A stretch of 64,000 bases of DNA from Sabethes cyaneus (GCF_943734655.1 NC_071355.1:196725939-196789938), one strand, 5' to 3'. Shown: positions 33,345 through 44,689, counted from the first letter of the stretch. Numbers and translations are program-made. Notes: generated by a model from the sequence alone, not told the origin.

Positions 33345-35781
33345 TAGTTTTATGTGACTGAAAAATCTTTTGAGACAGTTGAAAACAAATGAAATCGAAA
33401 TAAATTCCATCATTTGAATGCAAATTTTCCGCTAATAGGTAGTTTGTTCCTTATGTGGCAGTGTTTAACAAAAACACATTCAAATAAAACAACACTATTG
33501 GGTCAATCACCGAACCAGAGCATAAAAAAGCGCATGATATGTGCGCAAAATCACTAAAGAGTGCATCCGATCTGACAGCGCCCTTTGGAGACGGACCCGC
33601 AGGCTTAAATCGGTTAGGGAGATCTGCCCCGGCCCTTCAGTATGTTTCCATCAACTTCTGCGCCACCACACTCTACACAGAGACATCCACCACAGCAGGT
33701 ATCGGTGTACGATCACGAAGAACCCACTGAAAAGGGAATCGGAAGGTGGTGAGGAAAAATTTGAATTCTTCTTGATAGCTCTCATTCATCAGCGCCCAAA
33801 ACGAAGGAAAGCAGCCTTTGAGATGCAGTTTAGTGTTTTTTTTTCGGTTGGATTTCGAAGGTTGCTGAACGGGTGGAAAGATGGGGCGATTCTGTTAAAG
33901 CACTTACAGTACTTCGCACTGGGTGCTGACCGCAGTGGATTGGCGGTGGGTGGCGGCACGGCCGAGTGTGAGAGAGAGTGTGGAGTGTGCAGAAGAATGT
34001 GGGGGAGAGAAAAATGAAAGCTTCTTTCGTGCTGATACGAAAACGAAGCGTTGACCGAGTGACTAACGAAAAAAAAATCGAAAACAAGAGGAAGAAAAAT
34101 TTGTTTAATGCATTTAATATTTGTTAAGACAAGCTTTTCAAGCCCCGTGTGGTGGAAGAAAAATGTCATACCGCTCGAAAAGGACTGCAGAAGGTGGGGC
34201 GGGTCCGGCCGGGAAGTGTCGGCCGGAGATAGTCGGTTGCCGATTGAAAGTATCACAGCGAGGGGGTAAGTTTTTTAAAGGGTAAGATTAATTTGTTCCC
34301 CGGTTTGAGACTGTTTTGTTTGGTATTACAAGTACAAGAGAACAACGGTAGAATATTGCAAGTAGGCAGATTTGCTTGTTTTAATTAATTAGGCGAAATG
34401 AACGAAAATCGGTTCGTCATATTTCGTCCTCTCAAGTAGGAAGGTGGTTTGTTCTGCTAAGTACAGTTACAGAAAGGGTTGTGTGATTTTTTTTGTATAT
34501 AGTATCGGAAAGGTTTCCACTGGCAATTTTAAAATGAGTCTTTCGAAAGTAAATATGAGAATAAAACTGAATTGGCGACGATTTCACTTCTATCAACATA
34601 AGTTAGCGTCTGATATTACTTCATGATAACTGTACCCGAACCGGAGATGAAATATTATGATGTGTTAATGATGGTTTAAAGTCGATTCGTTTCTGTTTTT
34701 ATATAAAATAGAAATTTTTTGCAATATAAATTCCTTGCCCTTAAGAGTATAAATTTTTTGCACTGCAAAAGCTTCGCTTTGTTTAATGATAGCAATTAAA
34801 TTTTATTTTTACCATCTCAGCTCCAATTGTGTCAACCGCTTCAGCGCATATGACATACAACTTTATATAAAACCGTGAAACGCCGACTTTCTAGATATCA
34901 AAACATCTTTACTAAAATAAAAGGCTTTTACTATTTGAGCCGTCCATCGTACCACCTGACTTGACTACTGTCTTGGTAAAGTAGAAAGATATTTGTTTTT
35001 CATGGCGGAAATCGGCAATCGACAACTCAAAAGCAATAAAAGATTGCTTTCAAGCCACTGGACAATACCTGCTGTCGCTTATTAATGACTCATGACTCCA
35101 ACAATTGGCTTGATTTTACTGAGGATCGTTTGAAAGTTTTGTTCGCAAAATTAATAGAACCAATAGAGAGGAAGAATTCCGCCCTTTCAGTACGTTGTAT
35201 TTGTATTTTCAAAAACATGTAAGAATATTATAAAATTTCATATTTTAGTTGACAAATTTATTTGCAATCATTAGGGCATTTTTCAGATACCGCTTTTTGC
35301 ACCTTCCATCCTTTTTAATAATAAAAAGTGTTTCAGAGGAGTCATAATTTGAAATAAAATGTATGACCATAATCGTATAAATTTTTTATCCAATCATGAT
35401 CAATGCGGATCAAATTACGGAGTCGGATAATTATCACAACTACCACATTAATTATTGCATAATTACCTGATTTGTACATTACATCTTGTCCAATACGTTC
35501 GCTTCCTTATTGGATTCCTAACTTTTTAACTCAATTTTATTTGCTCTGTTTCGCCATAAGCATAGGTTTTTATCAGTCTACTCAAACATACTGTGGCTAA
35601 TTAAACTTTTTTGCCCATTGTACTAAAATTTTTTACTAAAAAGTTAAAATAGTTGTTGCATGTTCAAGCAAATAGCAACAGCTAATTCAACCAAAATATA
35701 AAAGACGCTTGAAATGTTTGCTAGATCACCGAGTTTGTCAAGACAAAAACAAAAATGAAAATCGAAAAACAACGCACCTAC
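33345..35781. other. Unassigned stretch
   Basis: No recognised element. A 158-codon frame on plus (33541-34017) is opposed by a 155-codon frame on minus (33789-34256); neither has a motif, so chance or unrecognised host sequence. Confidence 0.35.
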
Positions 35782-35857
35782 CTCGCCTGCATTCTCCACC
35801 CGGTCGCGTAGCATAATCGCTTCGGCTGGATTATAATAACTACCAAAAATCGCAGCG
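35782..35857 (-). other. Weak candidate host exon
   Basis: On the minus strand a 76-bp stretch between an AG (35858-35859) and a donor-like GAG|GTAGGT (donor at 35776-35781) can encode an FGSYYNPAEAIMLRDRVENA-like stretch. The peptide looks protein-like, but the acceptor has no good pyrimidine tract and no partner exon was found. Confidence 0.18.
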
Positions 35858-36973
35858 CTTCAACCGATTAAAACCCGGCGGGAACCGGCCGAAAGTTACC
35901 GTCAAAGTCCACACCACCATCATCCGGGGAGGGAAAACAAATAGGTACTTCATTAAATCGCCAATTTATCATGCGCACAAAGTGGGTCGCCATATCGCTG
36001 TATCTTCTTTCGTTTGGATCGTCATATTATTCAACACATCCGAAGACCTACGGCTTACGGGTGGCTTAGGCCTGGCCTAGCCTAAACAAACGAGGGAAAA
36101 GGAGTGGCGGTCTTACTAATTTTTTAAAGTAAATGGAATTAATTTAAGTGATTCTTTTAACTAGTTTTCGACATTTGTCAGTCGAGTTTTTTTTTTCCTT
36201 CACTTCTCTCCGAGATAGGTGCCGATTGTTCGTTTCGCCCGACGCCTCCGAAGTTGGCGACGACGACGACGCTTGCCGATTGTATTCCGGGAGGCGTGCG
36301 AGAAATGATGTGGAACATTTATCACCAGCCACCCGACAATGGTCCATGAATGCGTCGAGATGCTCGCTGGAAAAACGTATTCCAAAAGGGGAAGAAAGTT
36401 GGAGGCTCCAAACGATGATAAAGATAGCGTACCATTAGCCAAAAGAGGAGAATGCGTAGTTTTAATGAATTCCTTTTGCCGGCGGTTTTTGATTAATTCG
36501 TGATAAGCGTTTTATAATTTCAAACATATATAGTTTTAGCTAGGAATCCGCTCATTTTTTAGGCTTATACGAAAAACTTTATAATTCTATTAATACGTCA
36601 TTTCAACATCCTAACGGAACATCGATTGGACTCAATTATTTTGCATCATTAAATATTATGTTTCTTCTGCTGGATCCCCTTCGTAATCATGATAAATATC
36701 CCAGTCAGTTCGTTCTCAGGAACAAATGAAACAAACTTTTTTTTATAGTCTAGTATTCTCCTGCTGAAGATTTTCATATATTAGAAGGAAGGTGGGATCG
36801 CGAGTAACAATAACAAGTAACTGGCTATCCAACGCCTTTTGACTAATAATTTTGTTTTCTCAACGATATTTGTTTGATAATGCACAATATATTTAATGTA
36901 CACCGTCGTTAGATACGTGTTTTGACGAATTAGTGGAAAAGACGTAGGAGCCCTGCATCCGTTTCCAAGCCAA
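35858..36973. other. Unassigned, partly GC-richer spacer
   Basis: No feature recognised. A GACGACGACGACG run lies at 36258-36271. Confidence 0.35.
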
Positions 36974-37515
36974 TCCCGAGCAGGAGCGAAGAGCAAAATA
37001 ATATAAAAACAATATCAAACTGTGTTATAATGGTATATTTTGTTACTGAATAGATATAGAGATACATTGATAACACATTTTGTTATTCAGTAGATATTTA
37101 AAACAGTGGTTGTAAGATGAGTTTAATAGCTGATTTTGTTATCATATCTTATTTTGGCCTTAAAATGACATTCGATATATTTCATACAATTTTTTCTAAA
37201 TTATTACACAAATTTTAGATTATTAATATTTTATAAAATGATTTTTTAATATCTCATATACTACGGCATTTGTTTTTCAATACCTTAATAATACTAAAAT
37301 ATGTTATTCTAAACTCTGAATACAGTCATGTTATTGCTTTGTTATTCAAATAACACAAGTAGTTATTCTTTTGGCCTTAAAGGAGTAAAATTTTGATATT
37401 ATTTTTTGTTATTTTACCAACTATGTCAGCCAAAACAAGACCAAATTTTGATATGAGTTATTCGATTACCAATAACACATTTTGATATTATTTTGCTCTT
37501 CGCTCCTGCTCGGGA
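36974..37515. mobile_element. Non-autonomous TIR element, TCCCGAGCAGGAGCG ends
   Basis: The 31-bp TIRs (36974-37004 and 37485-37515) are near-perfect inverted repeats containing GAGCAGGAGCGAAGAGCAAA. The interior is AT-rich with diverged repeats of TTTTGTTATT/ATAACA type. 542 bp, no protein. The superfamily cannot be assigned; the flanks show no clear TSD. Confidence 0.75.
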
Positions 37516-37517
37516 TA

Positions 37518-37602
37518 GGCCGTATGAATAAAATAATTAGTGCAAATGCTCCCATACAATTTAAACGGGAAAAGCAAAGTAAACTTTTTTATTCATACGG
37601 CC
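37518..37602. mobile_element. 85-bp MITE, GGCCGTATGAATAAAA ends
   Basis: The 16-bp TIR GGCCGTATGAATAAAA occurs at 37518-37533, inverted at 37587-37602. Begins 2 bp after the preceding TIR element. No protein. Confidence 0.7.
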
Positions 37603-38154
37603 AAATAAGAAGCAATATTACTATTTTGTTGATATATGCTTTGCAGAGTACATTTCAATAAAGACTGTCAATCAGCAATTCATTGTAGGCAAGTGGTTTG
37701 GTGAAGTCTTTTAGCGTTTCCTAGGTAGGTTTTCAGGTGCGGAAATGGTTTCACCTATCATTGCACCTATGGCAATGGAGTCTGCAATTATACTGGTTTA
37801 TTCTCACATACAAAACTTTTCCCGCTCCGGGAATTCGAAATATGGCAGTAAAGGCCAAGCAGACAAATTATTTAGAATATCTTGCAAAGGTCGGTGCAAA
37901 TCCATAACACTAGGTTCTACAGTAGAAATCATTCGATCATCGGCAATTTATATAATTAAGCATAAGTAAATTAGTGAAGTAAATAAGTAATCTGGGGATG
38001 GTTCATACATCAAATTCGAATCAAATTGCCAAATTTGTTATAACGACAGTCTTTTTAGTAGATAAAGTTAATTGCAGAAGAAAATAATGAAACGTATGTG
38101 TTTTATACTATCCTCAAAGAGACATTCGACGTTTAGAAAAAATAATGGAAAGTC
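37603..38154. other. Unassigned AT-rich spacer
   Basis: No feature recognised. Confidence 0.4.
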
Positions 38155-38415
38155 AACTATTCCGGGCGAAAGACGCGCTCAAGTTCTGCGAGAAGGTGAA
38201 CCAATCTCGTAGAGAACACACACCGAAGCTTGATATGCGACAAGGAGGGAAACCTGGTCACAAACGAGCGCGAGGTGATTGACAGCAGTTGGAAGCAGTT
38301 CGTCGATGGGCATCTTTATGGCGATATAACAGAAGAAGATGAAACAGCAGTTAACCCAGCAGTGCCCGCAAATGATAACAGCGCCCCGGCTCCCGATTTG
38401 GAAGAGATCCGGCAT
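38155..38415 (+). pseudogene. RTE LINE fragment, endonuclease-RT linker
   Basis: A frame reads DKEGNLVTNEREVIDSSWKQ, then FVDGHLYGDI and PAPDLEEIR: the linker preceding the RTE reverse transcriptase, homologous to 11845-12190 on the other strand. The frame opens further upstream (CEKVNQSRREHT-like codons before the first ATG). It ends abruptly where an antisense transposase piece begins. Confidence 0.75.
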
Positions 38416-38640
38416 GAAAAGCTTCCTGGCACGGGTCTTGGCTACCGCATTTGGTTTGTCATTCCGGGTCGGTGCCTTGTGGATCTCGCAGACGTAAAGG
38501 CCGGCAAGTTTCATCGTTTTTTGGACAAAACAAATAGAAACATCCGTCTTCTTTGCCACATTGCGAACTGAAAGTTTCGGTGGATGTTTGAACAGGCTTA
38601 ACACTGCCTCAACTTTTACTAGGTCAGCTGAATACCTTCA
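38416..38640 (-). pseudogene. Tc1/mariner transposase fragment, DNA-binding region
   Basis: A minus frame reads ADLVKVEAV, LSLFKHPPKLSVRNVAKKTD (helix-turn-helix), then a block ending RNDKPNAVAKTRARKLF. The last block matches the VPNRNDKQN pattern in the DD37E-type element at 54834, so it belongs to the same superfamily. No catalytic domain. It abuts the RTE linker at 38415, a junction made by insertion or deletion. Confidence 0.72.
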
Positions 38641-38699
38641 CCACCCGGGCCATCATTGAATCATGAATTTTCATATAATTTTTTAGTGGATATCCTATT

Positions 38700-38850
38700 G
38701 CTCCGATGCTGGTCCAACAGCCAGTCGTCGAACGTTCGAATCTCGGTTAGGCGTTGCTGTTCGATAGAGTTAGTAAGACTGTAGCACTTGCCCCATAACT
38801 ATCATGTACTCTAACAGCAGGCCGCGAAGTCTGTCGATAATGAAGGGTGC
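38700..38850 (+). mobile_element. SINE-like repeat, family 2 copy
   Basis: Shares CCAGTCGTCGAACGTTCGAA, TCTCGGTTAGG, CCCCATAACT, GTACTCTAACAGC and GAAGTCTGTCGATAA blocks with the other four copies. Confidence 0.65.
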
Positions 38851-38939
38851 TTTTTTGCTATTGCTATAATGCCATCTCGGTAACCTTTGAACAGCTTGTG
38901 ATGAAATATCACCAACGTAAGCATTCACTCGAAGCTTCT

Positions 38940-39680
38940 TCGCCTTCGTCTTCTACCATATTTAGATATTTAGTATATTTAGAGGTCTTGTCGTATCAAG
39001 AATTTCTCTCCATTGCACTCGGTCCTGGACTACTTGTCGTCAATTCGTTGAGTGTCTCGAGTATCTCGTCTTTCATCTGGTCGAGCTAACTAGCGCGCTG
39101 GGCTTCTCTATTCCTGGTGCCGGTGGGGTTTTTGAAGAGAACGGAATTCACTGCACAGTCGTTCGGCATTCTTGCGACGTGACCAGCCCACCGTAGACTT
39201 CCAACTTTCATCAGGTGTACAATAGGAATCTCTCCAAGCAGTGCCTACAACTCGTGGTTCATACGCCAACGCTACTCCCCACTACCCGTTTGTACTCCGT
39301 CAAAAATAGTCACAATATCTTTCGTTTAAATACGACAAGTGCACGTATGTCTTCCGTGAGCAAAGTTACTGTCTCAAGTTCGTAAAGGACTATCGATCTG
39401 ATTAGCGTCTTGTACACCTCTGTGTCAGCGGGGCAGTGCTTGCAGAGGGAATAATAGGCTCAACTTCCAGCTTTAATACGTCGTTGAATCTCCTTACTCG
39501 TGTTAGTGTCGGCGGTAACCAGTGATCCTAAATATATAAACCACTTCCAGTTCACAGCCGTCAATAGTCACTGTCCATGGGAAGCAAACGTTGTTTTCTC
39601 TGAAGCCTCTTTCCACCATATATTTGGGTTTCGACGCATTGATTTGTAACCCAATCCTCTTAGCCTTAGCCTACGTTATC
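38940..39680 (-). pseudogene. RTE reverse transcriptase C-terminal half, decayed
   Basis: Minus-strand blocks: an NASKPKYMV-like motif near 39640, YLGSLVTADTN near 39520, RTLIRSIVLYEL near 39390, an NHEL block near 39255, RWAGHVARMPNDCAV near 39170. Several stops and shifts. Its closest relative is 40455-41355, which points the other way; the two are head to head about 0.8 kb apart. Confidence 0.78.
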
Positions 39681-39860
39681 ACTCATAGTTAGGTTCAGTT
39701 GAAATTTCATCAATTTTTACTCACTCGCTAAAAAGTCATAAACTAATAAATATGTCTCCCTTTTTTTCGAGTACTCTTTAGAGCTCCCTTGAGCGTTTGT
39801 TTACCTGAACGCCGCTTCGCATTACGATCTGGTACAACTTATGCACCGATATTTTTTAAA

Positions 39861-40244
39861 TTAGCCTGGTTGTTTGATTTCTGAACATAGGGTTGCAAAA
39901 ATTGTGCCCTTTTTATCGCCATTTTGCTCGATGACAGTACCTCTCGAATGCATTTTAAGATCTTCTACATTTGCTTTTTTGTCTGCTTTGGGTGTTCTGT
40001 CGAACGCCAGAAGCTCTCCAAATCGTTTCAGAGCACCGCAAGCCATAGATTTTGGATAATTCGACAGGTCAACCAGCACTTGTTTATTTGTTTATTTGTT
40101 TGTTTTACACTTCATCTGACTTATTAGTCTAAATGAACTTACTCTAAATGAACTTACTCTAAATGAACTTGTCCGGATCGTTCGAGATTTTCATTGCACG
40201 TTTGCAGGATCGATCGGTGACGCTTTTGTTCTGGGGGGCGCCAT
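39861..40244 (-). pseudogene. Tc1/mariner-like transposase N-terminal fragment
   Basis: A start codon at 40244 opens MAPPRTKASPIDPANVQ and a stop, then a 15-bp triplication (ACTCTAAATGAACTT, 40132-40170), then LVDLSNYPKSMACGALKRFG and a DRTPKADKK stretch. A helix-turn-helix followed by a DRxPKxxxK linker is typical of the N-terminus of DD37-type Tc1/mariner transposases. No catalytic core. Assignment is by pattern only. Confidence 0.5.
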
Positions 40245-40454
40245 GATGTAAATAAATTAACTACGAACTTCGAACGAATATCTGCTGTTATTTCATGCAC
40301 TTCTAACGACCTTTAGGAAAGTTTCTCAAATTTTCACGCATAAAATAATAAACAACAGCATTTTTCGTGTGTCCAGATTTCTTTTGTATTCCACCTTAAA
40401 CTTTTTAGTCCGTCACGTTAAAAAGAGTTTTCGTAAAACAGTGTAAAAGGTTCG

Positions 40455-41355
40455 CTATATCGCTATTAAAGGTGTGATCCGGCGAGCGGGCATCGAAACG
40501 AGAGGACCGATCTTCAGCAAGAGTAGCCAACTCCTAGCTTTCGCAGACGACCTCGACATCGTTAGTAGTAACCTTGGGACGGCGAAGGCAATCTACGCCA
40601 AACTAAAAACGGAGGCTAGGAGGAAAGGGTTACAAGTCAATGCGTCGAAAACCAAATATATGGCAGATAGAGACTCCAGAGAAAGCAACGTTTACCTCCC
40701 ACAGATAGTGACTATTTGACGGCGATGAACAGGAAGTGATTGATGATATCGTATATTTGGGATCTCTGGTCACCGCCGACAATAATACGAGTAAAGAGAT
40801 CCAACGACGCATTTAAGTTGGAAATCCAGCCTACTTTTCCCTTCGCAAGACGCTTCGATCTAGGAGCATACGCCGCCGTACAAAGTTGACGATGTATAAA
40901 ACGCTAATCAGACCGGTAGTCCTCTAAAAACTTGAGACAGTAACTTTGCTTACGGAAGGCATACGTGCACTAACCGTATTTGAACGAAAGGTGTTGCGGA
41001 CTATTTTTGGTAGAGTACAAACGGAAAGCGGAGAGTGGCGGAGGCGTATGAATCACGAGCTACAGGTATTGCTTGGAGTGATTCCCATCGTACATCTGGT
41101 GAAAGTTGAGAGACTACGGTGGGCCGGCCACGTCGCAAAGATGCCGGACGACTGTGCAGTGAATTCCGTTCTCTTCAAGAACCCTACCGACATCAAGAAT
41201 AGAGGGGCCTAACGTGTTAGATGGCTCGACCAGGTTGAAGCTGATTTGTGTGTATCGAGACGCTCAACAAATTGGCGACGAGTAGCCCAGGACTGAGTAC
41301 AATGGAGAGGATTTCTTGATACGACGAGAGCCACCTCGGCTCTCGGCTGCTAAAT
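40455..41355 (+). pseudogene. 5'-truncated RTE reverse transcriptase copy
   Basis: Starts at IRRAGIETRG, then LLAFADDLDIV (catalytic FADD kept), NASKTKYM, VYLGSLVTADNNT, TLIRPVVL, ERKVLRTIFG, EWRRRMNHEL and RWAGHVAKMPDDC, with stop codons inside (for example after IQRRI near 40813 and after PVVL near 40926). The tail reads through WLDQVEADL to QWRGFLD. It provides the reference for the split copy at 58305-59760. Confidence 0.85.
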
Positions 41356-41614
41356 CATAATCATCGGTAAAAGCTACACAGGTCTCAATCAAAACATCGG
41401 GTGGATAAAGTTACTATAAAACTTGAATATTTCATCTGATTCATCTACCTTATCTATTTATATACAGTTCATTTCTCGTTGATAGTTTACCATACCTCTT
41501 TTCGGTCAATGGTATCATATGCAGCTTTGGAGTCGACAAACAAGTAGTGCGTGGGAACTCAGTATTCACGGTAATATTGCTAATCAAGCAAGAAGCAAAG
41601 GATACCTACTGTCA

Positions 41615-42105
41615 CACGAGCGAGTATGAGAAGCATTGCAACCAACGCTTACGTCACTGATGCAAGCGTACGATAAACAGCCAGCATTGCTGTGTGTAGA
41701 TAGTATGCTATCTACACACTCACGAACGCATAGCCTCGTAGCGTCTTTCTACATAGCTCACTCACGAGGCAAACAACTCGTGAGCTGAAAGCTGCCCGTG
41801 TGGTCTAGCGGTACACTGAGATACATGATTTGCACTACTTTTTCTTTTCTTCTTCATCTTACGCCTTCGATTCTACAAGCTGGTGAGAGTACGAGTCCTC
41901 GCGAGTGATCGGCATCAGCTGCTCGAGCTGCAACGACGAGCAAGAGCGACGACTGTGGCTGTTAGCTAAACACACATTCGCAAAAACTCGTCGCAATGCA
42001 TGAATAAATGAGAGTGAAAGTCCCAAAGGGATGCTTATGTCGGTGTGGCCATTAGAACGAGTACGCGTGTGTGAGAAAATTAGAGCACGCGAGTGCGGGC
42101 TTTGC
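41615..42105 (+). repeat. CACGAGCGAGTGTGCG repeat family, long copy
   Basis: About 490 bp matching 57590-58020 and the split copy at 27240-27990. Includes a CTCGTGAGCTG block, a TGTGGTCTAGCGGTACACTG box A-like string, TTCTTCTTCATCTTACGCC and GAACGAGTACGCGTGTGTGA. It holds the uninterrupted target site of hammerhead element C near 41760. No protein. Confidence 0.68.
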
Positions 42106-42239
42106 AACACTGATTCACGGTTATGTTGTAAGATCCTTAACAGTATGCCGTGTCTAATCGTTTGCACGCTGAACCACTTACAGATTGTAAATATCAAAAA
42201 ATATTCGCCGTTGCTTAAGCGGAGCAATACTTATTAATG

Positions 42240-43700
42240 AACACAAGTACTTACTTACTTATTTTTTCGTACTTACTTACTTCCTTTTTCGGCGACAACC
42301 CGCTTATCGAATCAATGCCGAATTCAGTAGCCGTCTCCACAATACTCGGTCTTGGACTGTCACTCTCAGGTCACCTCTAACACCCGCTGTTTTAGCATCC
42401 TCGTCAACAGCGCTCATCCAACGGGTACGGGGTCTGCCTCGAAGTCGTCGGCCTCTGTCGGGTTCTCTGCTAAATATTGTTCTCGCAGGTCTCTCATCCG
42501 GCATCCTTGCTACGTGGCCAGCCCATTGCATTGTAGTCTGCCGTATTTTAATCGCTTCGCAATATTCGAATCTTTATATACTTGATATTTCATGATTCAT
42601 GCGCCTGCGCCACACTCCTTCGTCTAATATGCCGCCAAAAATTGAGCGCAGGATCTTACGCTCGGAAACGCTAAGAGCTCGTCGGTCGCTCTCTTTTAAC
42701 GTCCACGCTTGGTGGCCGTAGAGTACCACCGGGAAAATTAGCGTCTTATAAAGCGCGAGTTTTGTACGGAGTTGTAGGCTACGGGACCTCAGCTGGCTAC
42801 GTAATCCGTAGAAGGCCCTGTTGGCAGCCGCCATCCGCCTTTTTACTTCACGGCTCACATCGTTGTCATATGTCACTAACGTACCAAGGTAAACAAATTC
42901 GTCGAATACTTTAAAAGTATCTCCATCTATCACTACCGCAGTTCCAACACCCGAAGGGCTACCACGCTCTCACCCAGCCACCGTTTACTTTGTTTTGGTA
43001 GAATTTTTGATAAGCCCTATCCTCGCAACTTCCTCCTTAAGATGCGTGTACGCTTCTTCCACAGCTCTACGGGTAACACCGATGATATCGATGTCGTCCG
43101 CGAACCCTAGGAGCATATGAGATTTCGTGATAATGGTACTGCTTCTCTGTACGCCGGCCCTTCGAATAGCGCCTTCCAATGCAATGTTGAACAGCAAATT
43201 CGATAGTCAGTCACCTTGCATCAAACCATCTAACGTCACAAACGAGTCCGGCGTCTCACTCGCTATCCTGACGCTTGATTTTGAACCTTGTAGGGTAGCA
43301 CGTATCAGCCTAATTAATTTTGTTGGGAAACCATGTTCAAGCATAATCTGCCACAGCTCGTTTCGTTTAACTGAATCGTACGCCGCCTTGAAGTCTATTA
43401 ACAAATGGTGAGTCTGCAAGTTGAATTCCCGGAATTTATCGAGGATATGTCGCAAGGTGAACATTTGGTCCGTCGTGCAGCGTCCCTCTCGAAAACTTCA
43501 CTGGTATTCGCCAACAAAGATTTCCTGCAACGGTCTCAGTGTGAGAAACAGGATGCGGCAGACAATTTTGTATGCAGAGTTGAGGAGAGTAATGCCTCGA
43601 TAATTGCTACATTCGAGTCGATGGCCCTTTTTGTAAATAGGGCATACGAGACCTTCCAACCAGTCCCTAGGTAATTCCTCCTCGGTCCATACCTTTAGTA
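42240..43700 (-). pseudogene. RTE reverse transcriptase copy, near-complete palm to tail, decayed
   Basis: Minus strand, from about 43700: an NYRGITLLNSAYKI block, FREGRCTTDQMFTL, THHLLIDFKAAYDS (motif A), LDGLMQGD, LLFNIALEGAIRRAG, LLGFADDIDIIG (FADD intact), KTK, then after a shift FVYLGTLVTYDNDVS, RTKLALYKTLI, WRRRMNHE, WAGHVARMPDE and a C-terminal WRRLLNSAL. It ends in two AAGT tetranucleotide runs (42245-42285). Shifts occur near 42960 and 43200. Same subfamily as 51639-53810; no TSD recognised. Confidence 0.85.
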
Positions 43701-43745
43701 TAACCTGATGGATTGCACAATACAGCCGTTCGCTCCCGCATTGTT

Positions 43746-43794
43746 ATATATGTATGACCGCATTTTAAGGTCAAAACTAAAAACTTGAGATTAG
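43746..43794. repeat. 49-bp direct repeat, left copy
   Basis: ATATATGTATGACCGCATTT and the following ACTAAAAACTTGAGATTA recur at 44354-44402. The pair brackets about 560 bp that includes the second 385-bp repeat. It may be a large target duplication or repeat termini. Confidence 0.6.
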
Positions 43795-43947
43795 TCTATT
43801 TCATAGGAACGGGGCCTTCCCTCGAAAACCCGCGCCGAGAAAGGCGGCTAACACACGCTGACAGACGAACAACGTCACGTGCAGTACCTTGCAAGTCGTA
43901 AGAGCCGGCATAGTGTCGTCGTCCTGCCAGTAAAAACCAGTTAGATT

Positions 43948-44340
43948 TAAAACTTCTCGCTCGGTGGTAATCTGCAATAGATGTAGAAAGAGGCACAATA
44001 TGTGTCGATAACCCAACCAAAACACGTCGCTATCTTGATAAGTGGATTTTGCAGTCTCCTTTTGTCCAGCGCCTCTATGGTTCAAAGGTACAAGCACCAG
44101 CGAACCACATGCTCTGGCGGGTGTTGTGGATTCGAATCCGGTTATAATCTCAGATTATAGCTTGGTTCGACTCCAGCACCTTCCAGCATTGGACAAAAGG
44201 TAGGAATCAAAATGACTACTTGTCAAGCGTAGCTACCAATATCCCCCCCCCTCCTTTCCTTTCCACTCTTCCCATCCTCCATCAAAAATTTTCATTTCTT
44301 TCCCCTACCGTCCCTTAATCAATTGTAGAACCATCGTTTC
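43948..44340 (+). repeat. 385-bp repeat with embedded SINE-like unit, copy 2
   Basis: Direct counterpart of 18627-19010. The embedded unit, 44058-44245, has box A-like TGGTTCAAAGGTACAAG and box B GGATTCGAATCCGG, a GGACAAAAGGTAGG end and a C-run. Here the right edge is followed by AT-rich DNA instead of RTE, which fixes the repeat boundary at ATCGTTTC. Confidence 0.7.
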
Positions 44341-44353
44341 AAAAAATATTAAT

Positions 44354-44402
44354 ATATATGTATGACCGCATTTCAAAGTCAAGACTAAAAACTTGAGATT
44401 AG
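44354..44402. repeat. 49-bp direct repeat, right copy
   Basis: Right member of the pair described at 43746-43794, with about four differences. Confidence 0.6.
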
Positions 44403-44504
44403 GCCATGTACGTTTTGGCAACATTCGCATACAGTAATCTTGTGCCCGGTGGTAATAAACGGGAAATGTCGTTCATAAATAAGAAAACAATAGTAGCCCT
44501 AAGA

Positions 44505-44680
44505 CCCCCAGTTAGCTCCGGGGTACGATACGTCGTATATTCGAATCTCGACTGGGCGGTGCCGCTAGAGTTAATAGGATCTTTGCATTAGCTCCGTAAT
44601 TTTCCTGTACTCTAATAACCGGCTGCGAAGTCTGTCGATAAAGAAGAGTCAAGTTCGGAAGGACATTCATACCCATGGCT
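44505..44680 (+). mobile_element. SINE-like repeat, family 2 copy
   Basis: Contains CGAATCTCGACTGGGCGG, CTCCGTAATTTTCCTGTACT, CTAATAACCGGCTGCGAAG and the GTCGATAAAGAAGAGTCAAG end. Reads into CCATGGCTTTGCTTAATAG like the copy at 25175. Confidence 0.65.
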
Positions 44681-44689
44681 TTGCTTAAT

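Noticed and set aside
33541..34256. 158- and 155-codon opposed frames
   Set aside because: They overlap on opposite strands, low-complexity in part, no motif.
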